Assembly: GCA_030642845.1 (NCBI GenBank)
Contig: DAOWMZ010000006.1
Span: forward strand, 1-16,523
Reading direction: 5' to 3'
Source of the DNA: Candidatus Zixiibacteriota bacterium
GTDB lineage: Bacteria; Zixibacteria; MSB-5A5; GN15; FEB-12
DNA length: 16,523 nucleotides
Both the position numbers and the translations under genes were made by a program. Below are positions 7,062 through 13,254 of this stretch, one piece after another (the first letter of the stretch is position 1; every line of letters begins with the position of its first letter). The notes beneath the pieces are model-generated. The model worked only from the letters and a program-made list of their open reading frames with translations, ran no database searches and had not been told where the DNA came from.

Positions 7062-7955
7062 TCAGGGTTTGCCTCCCTGTTTGTCCAAACTGGGAAAAGA
7101 TACTTCGTATTTCCCCGGCGGGATATCTTCCAATAAAACCGATCCATTTTCATCCAATGTGCCTGTTTTTTGAATACCATCAGCTAATATAATCGTATAA
7201 TTCGCATTGCTCAACGGCTCATCGTTTTCATCAATGACTTCAATTTCAATATTGTCCTTAAATTTCAAAATTTCCGATTCCTGGTTAAGTCCAAATTCCT
7301 CATCCTCTACTTTGACTGTGAAAAAATATTCCGGGGGGTTATAACTACCACCGTATTCGTTGAGTTCTTCCTGAGTAGGGATTTCATCAGTATCCTCGTA
7401 ATACTGATATTCCCATTCTATTTCAATTCGTCCATCATTGACTATTGTCGAAAGTTCGGTTATTTTGTCATGAACATCATCCCGGTCATATTCATAGATT
7501 GTGACAACTAGTTCTTCGTTATCACGAACGCCATCAACAAATGCAGTCAATGTGAGCCTGTCGCCTCTTCTCGCTTCCGAGGCGCTCCAGCGCATATTGT
7601 TCACTCTTACTATTGGTACAACTGGGATTCTCTCTGATTCACCATCAAGTCCGTTTTTGGGAAAAGAGACTTCATAATAGACCTGATCCCCGATTTCCAT
7701 ATCTTCGGGAATATCAAATTTCCCTCTAAAAAGATTGTTCTGAATTTTACCGTTTATTGTCCCCAGATTAACACCATTCTCGCTTTTTCCTGAAACTTTA
7801 ACCGGAGCATTGTTGCCGACAAAAGCTGTTTGTATTTTAAATTTCGCCTTCCCTCCGGCGGGAGCTTTAACCGAGCTCCAGAATGCAGAAACAAGAATCG
7901 GATCAATTTTAACCTTATGTTCTGAATCTGTTGATTTTGAAAAATTTAAATCCAT
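7062..7955 (-). CDS. T6SS carrier protein, paralogue of the PAAR protein's C-terminal domains
   Basis: The 297-aa protein starts MDLNFSKSTDSEHKVKIDPI. I chose the ATG at 7955 because the same start, with the same 7-nt spacing to the upstream stop, occurs in the decayed copy at 9938. An in-frame ATG at 7994 would overlap the chaperone gene. It has two Ig-like beta domains (about 20-115 and 118-230, the second beginning NMRWSASEARRGDRL) and a tail module at about 235-289 reading NIEIEVIDENDEPLSNANYT, then GTLDENGSVLLEDIPPGKYE. The WSAS domain and the tail align by eye with about residues 200-362 of the PAAR protein. Similar 'LDxNGxxxxxxIPxGxxxVxFP' tails are found on T6SS spike-associated proteins, so it probably links cargo to the spike. 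No catalytic motif is visible. The gene is in line with the chaperone before it and the metallopeptidase after it. Confidence 0.6.
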   Translation of the reverse strand: MDLNFSKSTDSEHKVKIDPILVSAFWSSVKAPAGGKAKFKIQTAFVGNNAPVKVSGKSENGVNLGTINGKIQNNLFRGKFDIPEDMEIGDQVYYEVSFPKNGLDGESERIPVVPIVRVNNMRWSASEARRGDRLTLTAFVDGVRDNEELVVTIYEYDRDDVHDKITELSTIVNDGRIEIEWEYQYYEDTDEIPTQEELNEYGGSYNPPEYFFTVKVEDEEFGLNQESEILKFKDNIEIEVIDENDEPLSNANYTIILADGIQKTGTLDENGSVLLEDIPPGKYEVSFPSLDKQGGKP

Positions 7956-7962
7956 AAAAAAA

Positions 7963-8400
7963 CTAACCCTCTTGCTCGGGTATAAAACTGTCAATCATCT
8001 GGCTGACCTGAATACCTATTGTTTTCATACTCTTTTTTGTAAAATCCGCAATGAAAGTACAGGCCATTTTATCATAAAGAATAAAAACCTGTTTTCTCAA
8101 AAAGGCTTTGTCGTCAGATTGAAACCATTTGCAAACCACTTCCAATGCCATCCCGCCACTAGGATGTTCTTTGGTCTCTTCTTTGACAATTTCCGAACTT
8201 GGAAGAGAGTTAAGCATCTCATCAATACGTGGTCTGGCATATTCTTCAACGCTGTCACCTTGAGGATTTCTATCAATCAGCAGGGTAATATTATGATACT
8301 GTTCATCAACCTGTGGTCCCTGAAACAGATAAGCCGACTGATCGACCCAGCCATCGGGAAGCAGAAACTTAAACCTGTTTAATTTGTTCTCCGAACTCAT
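7963..8400 (-). CDS. DUF1795/DcrB-family protein, Eag-like T6SS effector chaperone
   Basis: This 145-aa protein has no signal peptide. It starts with RFKFLLPDGWVDQSAYLF (about residues 9-26), followed by NITLLIDRNPQGDSVEEYAR, a helix, and a strand FIADFTKKSMKTIGIQVSQM near the end. This is the layout of DUF1795 proteins, which include the Eag chaperones that hold PAAR-type effectors ready for loading on VgrG. An AGGTGA box lies just upstream of the ATG. Only 7 nt separate its stop from the carrier start, so the two are probably made together. Known Eag partners have N-terminal transmembrane segments. Neither the carrier nor the PAAR protein here shows any, so the client may differ. I am fairly sure of the family and less sure of the exact role. 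Confidence 0.65.
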   Translation of the reverse strand: MSSENKLNRFKFLLPDGWVDQSAYLFQGPQVDEQYHNITLLIDRNPQGDSVEEYARPRIDEMLNSLPSSEIVKEETKEHPSGGMALEVVCKWFQSDDKAFLRKQVFILYDKMACTFIADFTKKSMKTIGIQVSQMIDSFIPEQEG

Positions 8401-8519
8401 TTTTCACCTATAAATAATCACTACTTATTTTATAAAAGTAATTATATTGCTACAATGTTACAGCATAGAGGCTGTCTCCGCTCTTATATTAAATTCTATT
8501 TAATGCGTATGTCCCAGTA

Positions 8520-9695
8520 TCATTTTTTGGGTCGATATTTCTCTAGTAAATCACCATCTCTTTTAGGATACACATTCCAGCTTCTATATACATCTGCCTC
8601 CACATCTGCATCTCTTGAAAAGAAAGATAACACATCACCCACACGATCCCAAAATTTCCCAAGCTTATCTGCCGTATCAGGATAACCGTATGTAGCTTCA
8701 TACCTCCAAATTTGATATCTCGATAATGGACCAAGAATACCTATTTCTTCTAACATCCAGTTCTTGCGAGCAGCTCTTTTCTCAACCTTATCTTCCGTAA
8801 CAACCTCATACTCTTCTACAATAGTAGTTCGCGTTTTAAACTCAGGTTCATTCGGAGCAACCTTACTCAGATGCACTTTCTGTATCCATTTTTTAGGCAA
8901 ACGCATCTGTTTTAACAACATTATTTCAAGTTGGGATTCCAATCCACCTTTAATCTCTACTTTTGCCTTTTCTGTCCCACTAGCTCCATTACCCCTATGA
9001 TCCTTCCATGAGACCATCTTATAATTTTCGTCATCACAATACACCGAATAATTACCAACATCTATGTCTTCAAATTCTATTTTACCTTTTGAATCAGTCT
9101 TTTTTCGCTGAGAGCGTGCACCATATTCCAGTGATATTATAGCTTTAGCTATTGCTTTTTTTGTTTTTGAATGTTTCACAAAGATTACAAGATCACCAAC
9201 GGTCAATGGAACAGGAGCGGCACAGATATCACTGTAAATATCTACACGTCTCTCTAATCTCATTATCCTTCCAATATTCCGTTTTCCACTCTTTACATGT
9301 AATGAGCCAAGCCCCTGAAAACTTTCTTTTTCTCCTTTGGGATCAATAATGCAATTCCAGGAACGATTGTCCTTAAAAGCACCATAGTTTTTAATATAGT
9401 TTGAGACAGATTCCGTTCTCATTTTGGATAAGTTCAAATTATAACCAGTTTTACCACGATGATCTGCATAACCAATAAAAAATAGACTAAGGTTTGGATG
9501 ACCCAAAAGGATTATCTCATAAGATCTGGATATTTTTTTAAGAACATTTTTGTCTTGCTCGTCCAGAGTGTGTACCGCAGTAGGAAAAAATATCTGGCCA
9601 ATCTTGTATAATTTACGGATTTTCCTCTTTCCACCAATCTCAACTTGTTTAGTCCTTCCCAGAATACTAACACTTGTCGCTTGATCGTTACTCAT
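8520..9695 (-). CDS. OmpA-domain protein without signal peptide, probable T6SS cargo
   Basis: The 391-aa protein has three parts. Residues about 32-155 form an OmpA-like peptidoglycan-binding domain: GQIFFPTAVHTLDEQDKNVL, then IGYADHRGKTGYNLNLSKMR with D78 and R93 at the positions that bind diaminopimelate in OmpA, and finally RRVDI. Residues about 165-262 look like a prealbumin/SpaA-like beta domain (TDSKGKIEFEDIDVGNYSVY). Residues about 265-391 are unrecognised, Trp/Tyr-rich and charged. There is no signal peptide or membrane helix, so it is not an ordinary outer-membrane protein. In this cluster the likeliest reading is a secreted cargo that anchors to the target wall, with the C-terminus as the active part. 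Alternatively it is a structural baseplate or anchoring protein. The start has only a weak GGGA upstream. Confidence 0.55.
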   Translation of the reverse strand: MSNDQATSVSILGRTKQVEIGGKRKIRKLYKIGQIFFPTAVHTLDEQDKNVLKKISRSYEIILLGHPNLSLFFIGYADHRGKTGYNLNLSKMRTESVSNYIKNYGAFKDNRSWNCIIDPKGEKESFQGLGSLHVKSGKRNIGRIMRLERRVDIYSDICAAPVPLTVGDLVIFVKHSKTKKAIAKAIISLEYGARSQRKKTDSKGKIEFEDIDVGNYSVYCDDENYKMVSWKDHRGNGASGTEKAKVEIKGGLESQLEIMLLKQMRLPKKWIQKVHLSKVAPNEPEFKTRTTIVEEYEVVTEDKVEKRAARKNWMLEEIGILGPLSRYQIWRYEATYGYPDTADKLGKFWDRVGDVLSFFSRDADVEADVYRSWNVYPKRDGDLLEKYRPKK

Positions 9696-9738
9696 CTTAA
9701 ATTCCCACTAAATGAATCTCATTAAAACAACTAATTCC

Positions 9739-9938
9739 TTAATCTATTCCCTCTAAATTAGGAAAAGTAATCTTACATTTAACGGATGGGATATCTTTTT
9801 CCGAGGAAAAGCCGTTTTCATCCAATTTTCCTCTTTTACCTCACCATCTGGCAAATATAGTTTATAATCTTCATCAGGAATTGGATCGACTATGACTGTA
9901 TGCTCTGAGTCTGTTGACTTTGAAAATATTAATTCCAT
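9739..9938 (-). pseudogene. Decayed second copy of the carrier gene (internal deletion and frameshift)
   Basis: The frame begins MELIFSKSTDSEHTVIVDPI, nearly the same as the intact carrier start MDLNFSKSTDSEHKVKIDPI. It then jumps straight to DEDYKLYLPDGEVKE, the start of the C-terminal tail module, so roughly 215 codons of Ig-like domain are absent. After GTAAAAGAGG a one-base frameshift is needed to continue GKLDENGFSSEKDIPSVKCK and ITFPNLEGID up to TAA at 9741-9739. This matches the LDENG...IP...FP tail of the carrier. Read without the shift, the frame ends at 9753 with an unrelated C-terminus. It is therefore a deleted and frameshifted duplicate of the gene at 7062-7955. Confidence 0.75.
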
Positions 9939-9945
9939 AAAAATA

Positions 9946-9993
9946 CTAACTCGTTAGTTCCAGTATAAAACTGGCATCATCTTCTGCATTAGA
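9946..9993 (-). pseudogene. Remnant of the 3' end of a second DUF1795 chaperone gene
   Basis: Directly upstream of the decayed carrier copy, the minus strand reads AGTTTTATACTGGAACTAAC and ends GAGTTAG, with the stop at 9948-9946 and a 7-nt spacer before the ATG. The intact cassette reads AGTTTTATACCCGAGCAAGA and ends GGTTAG with the same 7-nt spacer. In protein terms DDASFILELTS* corresponds to MIDSFIPEQEG* of the chaperone. Only about 16 codons remain, abutting the stop of the PAAR gene, so most of this chaperone copy has been deleted. Confidence 0.6.
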
Positions 9994-9999
9994 CAAGGT

Positions 10000-11133
10000 T
10001 TATTCTCCTGTTGATTCGCTCTGAGTACTACTGTCAGTTGTTTCCGGATTATCAGGGAAACGGATTTCATGTGTTGCAGTCGGGATACGCTCTTCTCTGG
10101 CCTGGCCATTGGAATCAAGCCGACCACTTCTTACTTCACCGTTGGAAAAATGAATTTCATACTCTAGATTAGCAATCGGATTGTTTTCGTTATCCAGAAG
10201 TTCAATTTCAATCCAGTCTTTATATTTAAGCATGTCAGAACGGGCAGTATATCCATCTATTTTTACTACAAAATAATATACCGGTGATGAATATCTCAAA
10301 CGTCTTTGAGTTTGTATCTCTTCCTCTTCTCTTTCCGGACACTCATAAACCAAGTCTTCTTCTATTTTATTCCCGCTTAATTCCAGATCTCTTCTGGTTT
10401 CTATCGTACGATCAGCACGGTTAAAATCCCTTAGCTTGATCTCAATTTCCACCTGAGTCCCATCTTCAAATCCAGCCGTCTCCACCTGCATTTTGACTGT
10501 ATCGCCGCCCTGAGCACTCGAAGCTGACCATTTTGCGTTGATTATAGAGTGGAGTGCAATTTCATGATTACCTGTGCTCACTCCGGTGTTTCTGATTCTG
10601 CCAGCCAGCACCCCTGTTGCAACGTTACCATCAGGATCGGTATGGGTATATCTTTGTCCGGTTAAAGGAAATCCGCCCTTATCAGTAAAACTTACATCAA
10701 GAAAATGATCTTCTTCTTCGTTCCCTTCTTCACCTTCACCTCCACCGCTAGTACCTGTTTGAGATTCGGCTTGTCCTCCGCCACCTCCGCTTCCGGAACC
10801 GGCACCTCCACCACCACCGCCGCCGCCGCCAGTACCAATCAATACTGTTGGGCATCCTGGGGGAGCTATTGTAGATGGCGGGCCAACGCAAGTAGCCATA
10901 TCACCAGCACATGCAGCTGGCATTCCTCCGATTAGAACCGTAACCACACCTGGGGGCATAATCGGTCCCCCGACATGCGGAATTGGAGGAACACCGGGAG
11001 TCACCATTGGGCAGGTATGCATATCGCCAACTCTGGCTGCTGGCATTCCTCCGATAAGAACGGTGGGACAACCAACAACTATAGCACCACCATGAACGGT
11101 CATATCACCCTGTCTTGCAGCTGGTCCAGGCAT
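10000..11133 (-). CDS. PAAR spike-tip protein with Gly-rich linker and C-terminal carrier domains
   Basis: The ATG at 11133 is the start: AGGAG at 11144-11140 is 6 nt away, whereas the in-frame TTG at 11136 would be too close. The 377-aa protein opens with a PAAR domain (about residues 1-100) with PAARQGDMTVHGG and three related units, CPTVLIGGMPAARVGDMHTC, VTVLIGGMPAACAGDMATC and CPTVLIGTG. A poly-Gly/Ser linker (about 101-121) and an acidic stretch (133-142) follow. Next come a first tail-like module (DVSFTDKGGFPLTGQRYTHT, about 146-165), an Ig-like domain with NAKWSASSAQGGDTV, and a second tail module (IEIELLDNENNPIANLEYEI, then LDSNGQAREERIP). PAAR proteins sharpen the VgrG spike and deliver attached cargo. 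No toxin motif is seen, so it is probably a carrier tip. It is the first gene of the effector unit and has its own upstream region. Confidence 0.82.
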   Translation of the reverse strand: MPGPAARQGDMTVHGGAIVVGCPTVLIGGMPAARVGDMHTCPMVTPGVPPIPHVGGPIMPPGVVTVLIGGMPAACAGDMATCVGPPSTIAPPGCPTVLIGTGGGGGGGGGAGSGSGGGGGQAESQTGTSGGGEGEEGNEEEDHFLDVSFTDKGGFPLTGQRYTHTDPDGNVATGVLAGRIRNTGVSTGNHEIALHSIINAKWSASSAQGGDTVKMQVETAGFEDGTQVEIEIKLRDFNRADRTIETRRDLELSGNKIEEDLVYECPEREEEEIQTQRRLRYSSPVYYFVVKIDGYTARSDMLKYKDWIEIELLDNENNPIANLEYEIHFSNGEVRSGRLDSNGQAREERIPTATHEIRFPDNPETTDSSTQSESTGE

Positions 11134-11161
11134 CAATCACTCCTGAATAATAAGTTCAGTT

Positions 11162-11192
11162 ATTATACGACACATAGTTGTGTTATATGTGT
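11162..11192 (-). promoter_or_regulatory. -10 box with operator-like inverted repeat before the PAAR gene
   Basis: On the minus strand a perfect TATAAT (11167-11162) lies 28 nt before the PAAR ATG. Just upstream is a perfect 7-bp inverted repeat, ACACATA (11192-11186) and TATGTGT (11176-11170), 9 bp apart. This covers the spacer and -35 area, where no good -35 hexamer is seen. That pattern suits an activator- or repressor-controlled promoter. It could also be chance in AT-rich DNA. Confidence 0.35.
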
Positions 11193-11209
11193 TAATTTTA
11201 AAATATAGT

Positions 11210-11272
11210 CGCGTAGAGTGGGGGCTTGTCTCCCACCTTAACAACAGGCGACACAAGGCCGCCTTCTACGCG
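11210..11272. repeat. CGCGTAGA-ended palindromic repeat, copy 2 (inverted relative to copy 1)
   Basis: This 63-bp unit runs from CGCGTAGA to TCTACGCG. Its reverse complement begins CGCGTAGAAGGCGGCCTTGT, matching copy 1 at 503-568 (CGCGTAGAGAGCGGCCTTGT), and both have AAGCCC near the other end. The two copies bracket about 10.6 kb containing all the complete T6SS genes of the window. Confidence 0.75.
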
Positions 11273-11317
11273 GATAATCGTAAAACTTTTTACAAAACAC
11301 GCAATGTGTGTTTATCC

Positions 11318-11383
11318 TTGTGCCTGGCAGATGTCCACATCTGCCGGGAAATAGGGCACATGTGGAAATGTGCCGCTCACAAG
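11318..11383. repeat. Nested palindromes: closing stem with two hairpins
   Basis: CTTGTG (11318-11323) pairs with CACAAG (11378-11383). Between them lie hairpin A, GGCAGATGT/ACATCTGCC (11326-11334 and 11337-11345, extended by flanking C-G pairs), and hairpin B, GGCACAT/ATGTGCC (11355-11361 and 11368-11374). The whole could fold as a three-way structure. It has no tRNA features. It is probably another dispersed palindromic repeat or the end of the upstream transcript. Confidence 0.6.
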
Positions 11384-11420
11384 AATTTACACCAGTGACA
11401 AAACACAACGTATATCTTAC

Positions 11421-11450
11421 ACTATAATTATTTTCTTAGCTTAAAGTCAA
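11421..11450 (-). promoter_or_regulatory. Possible distal promoter for the PAAR/effector unit
   Basis: TTGACT (11450-11445, overlapping the stop of the nucleotidyltransferase gene) and TATAGT (11426-11421) are 18 bp apart. A start near 11414 would give a leader of about 280 nt that includes the hairpins and the palindromic repeat. The boxes are fair but the spacing is not ideal. Confidence 0.35.
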
Positions 11451-12157
11451 TAAGAAGTCTTGATCAAATTTTTGATTATTTCAAGATCTCTGTTAGCCAA
11501 TTCATAATCTTCGACCCTGCCAATATCCAGCCAGTACCCATCGAAAGGGTATGCAGCCACAGGCAATTTTTGTTCAAGCAGAGCATTCATCAATTCGTCA
11601 AAGCCATACTTTTTGCCATCGGGAATAAAATCGAGCACCTTTTTCGAGAAGACATAAATCCCTGCAGAGACGGTAAAATCAAAAACCGGTTTTTCCCGGA
11701 AAGAATTCACAAATCCCTTATCATCAATTTCAAGAACGCCAAAATCACTCAGCACTTTTCGCTTATAAACAGCTACCGTTACTAAGGCTTCGCTTTTCAA
11801 ATGATGACTGTACAATGTTTTAAAATTCAGATCAGTAATGATATCCCCATTGGCTACAAGAAAATTATCCGGAAGGTTTTTAATTAATTTAAGTGGTCCG
11901 ACAGTTGAAAGCGGTTCTTCTTCATGCGAATAAATTATCTCCAAACCATATTTACTGCCATCACCCAAAGTAGCGATTATCAAATGTGAAAGATGATTAA
12001 CGGCAATTGTAACCTTTTTTACTCCATGAAATTTCAGCCGCCTGAGTAAAATTTCTATAACCGGAATGTCCCCTACAGCTACTAACGGCTTGGGGATTTC
12101 AGCAGTATATGGAGCGAGTCGGCACCCTTTTCCTCCGGCTAAAATCAGAGTTTCCAT
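11447..12157 (-). CDS. Sugar-1-phosphate nucleotidyltransferase
   Basis: This 236-aa protein belongs to the NTP_transferase family, which joins a sugar 1-phosphate to an NTP and releases pyrophosphate in the cytoplasm. It starts METLILAGGKGCRLAPYT; the LAGGxGxRLxP nucleotide-binding loop is at 6-16, with Cys where Thr is usual. IPKPLVAV follows at 21-28, then NGDIITD (103-109) with the metal-binding Asp, FREKP (153-157) and WLDIG (209-213). The short length without a C-terminal beta-helix resembles guanylyl- or uridylyl-transferases of the RmlA/HddC/mannose type. The substrate cannot be told from the sequence. Its ATG lies 2 nt after the stop of the epimerase gene, so the two form an operon, probably for surface polysaccharide or LPS sugar supply. 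Confidence 0.8.
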   Translation of the reverse strand: METLILAGGKGCRLAPYTAEIPKPLVAVGDIPVIEILLRRLKFHGVKKVTIAVNHLSHLIIATLGDGSKYGLEIIYSHEEEPLSTVGPLKLIKNLPDNFLVANGDIITDLNFKTLYSHHLKSEALVTVAVYKRKVLSDFGVLEIDDKGFVNSFREKPVFDFTVSAGIYVFSKKVLDFIPDGKKYGFDELMNALLEQKLPVAAYPFDGYWLDIGRVEDYELANRDLEIIKNLIKTSY

Positions 12158-12159
12158 TA

Positions 12160-13152
12160 CTACAAATTCCTATATGCTTTACTGTCAGGGTTGGAAATAA
12201 TACCGTTTTTCATAGCCATGATTATCTCTTCAATACCATTCCGAACCGTATAGACTGAAATAAACTTCAAAGCTTTTCTAATCTTATCACAATTTACCCG
12301 ATAATCGCGGGAATCTTCTTTTTTAACAACAAAAGTAACATTATCTTTCCTATGAGGAAGCTTGCTTAGAATCAAATCAACCAGTTCTTTTTTGGTATAA
12401 TTTTCATTAGTGCTGCCAACATTAAAAGTCTGATATGCCACTTTTTCTGCAGGAACCATCAGTGCCAGACGGCAGGCATTTGCCAGATCACGCGTATGGC
12501 AATAAGGCCGCCAAAATTGCTCACCGTAAACTTCAAGCTGCCTTCCCAAATACAATTCCCGACAGAATTCATTAACCGTAAGATCAAATCTTGGACGAGG
12601 GGACAGACCATAGGCAGTAGCAAAACGAAGACAAACCGGAGCAAAATCTTTTTGTCCTAATGCTAACAAATATTTTTCAAAGCCTACTTTAAGTTCCGCA
12701 TAATGCGATATCGGATTGAGAGAACTGTTTTCATCAACATAAGAATCGCTATCATCCATTTTCCCATAATTACTGCAGGTAGAAACAAAAACAAAACGTT
12801 TGATCTCAGCATCAATAGACATCTGGCACAACATCTCTGAAGCTGATTTATTAATTTTCGTCGCTAATTCAGGATTTTTTTTGCAAGCCGGATCACCAAC
12901 GATAGCAGCAAGATGCACTACTCCTGTGATTCCTTTTAGAACTTTACTGACATCATCACTGCTGCAAACATCACCCTGAACAAACTCAAAACCTGGATGT
13001 GACAGATACCCTAAAAGAGATTCACCACCAAATAATAGATTATCTATTACTCTGACTTTAAATCCCGACCTGAGAAGCAATCCGGTAAGAACAGATCCGA
13101 TATACCCGGCCCCTCCGGTTATCAGGATTTTATTGTAATCATTCGCATTCAT
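12160..13152 (-). CDS. NAD-dependent sugar epimerase/dehydratase (extended SDR)
   Basis: The 330-aa protein has the extended short-chain dehydrogenase fold. Its nucleotide-binding loop ITGGAGYIGS lies at residues 11-20. D37 in VRVIDNLLFGG marks NAD(H) preference, HLAAIVGDP is at 80-88, STCSNYG at 124-130, and the catalytic pair is Y151xxxK155 in SHYAELK. YCHTRDLANA at 217-226 is typical of nucleotide-sugar epimerases. It acts in the cytoplasm on an NDP-sugar, whose identity is not clear. It is upstream of, and all but touching, the nucleotidyltransferase gene. No clear ribosome site precedes the ATG. It lies downstream of the TPR lipoprotein gene, separated by a terminator-like hairpin. Confidence 0.82.
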   Translation of the reverse strand: MNANDYNKILITGGAGYIGSVLTGLLLRSGFKVRVIDNLLFGGESLLGYLSHPGFEFVQGDVCSSDDVSKVLKGITGVVHLAAIVGDPACKKNPELATKINKSASEMLCQMSIDAEIKRFVFVSTCSNYGKMDDSDSYVDENSSLNPISHYAELKVGFEKYLLALGQKDFAPVCLRFATAYGLSPRPRFDLTVNEFCRELYLGRQLEVYGEQFWRPYCHTRDLANACRLALMVPAEKVAYQTFNVGSTNENYTKKELVDLILSKLPHRKDNVTFVVKKEDSRDYRVNCDKIRKALKFISVYTVRNGIEEIIMAMKNGIISNPDSKAYRNL

Positions 13153-13199
13153 ATTTTAATTATCATTATTAGTAATCTTATTCTATTAACTATAATATA

Positions 13200-13229
13200 A
13201 TAGCCCTGCAATTTCAATTGCAAGGCTAT
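13200..13229 (-). terminator. Terminator-like hairpin after the TPR lipoprotein gene
   Basis: A 14-bp stem with one mismatch (ATAGCCCTGCAATT pairing with AATTGCAAGGCTAT, loop TC) lies 25 bp past the lipoprotein stop. On the minus strand it is followed by TATATTATA rather than a pure T-run, so efficiency is uncertain. Confidence 0.5.
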
Positions 13230-13254
13230 CTTCAAAAATATATTTTAATAAAAC

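Larger units (their letters stand above)
11134..11446. other. Structured intergenic region upstream of the PAAR gene
   Basis: This gap of about 313 bp has no coding frame that looks real. It holds two candidate minus-strand promoters, an operator-like palindrome (11170-11192), the second CGCGTAGA repeat (11210-11272) and a nested set of hairpins (11318-11383). It marks the boundary between the sugar-nucleotide genes and the secretion island. Confidence 0.6.

Noticed and set aside
7810..8382. Plus-strand open frame of 190 codons opposite the chaperone and carrier genes
   Set aside because: It lies antisense to the DUF1795 gene and the carrier start, has no family resemblance, and its composition is that of a shadow frame.
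10763..10830. Repetitive CCACCGCC-like tract considered as a microsatellite or CRISPR-like array
   Set aside because: It is the coding sequence of the Gly-rich linker of the PAAR protein; there are no spacers and no regular unit.
11318..11383. Closing stem with two hairpins considered as a tRNA or small structured RNA
   Set aside because: It has no anticodon-type loop, T-loop or acceptor CCA, and the hairpins are near-perfect DNA palindromes with tiny loops. A dispersed repeat is more likely.
13153..13199. Possible promoter for the SDR gene in AT-rich DNA
   Set aside because: Several TATTAT-like strings occur but none has a -35 box at proper spacing, so no specific site can be supported.
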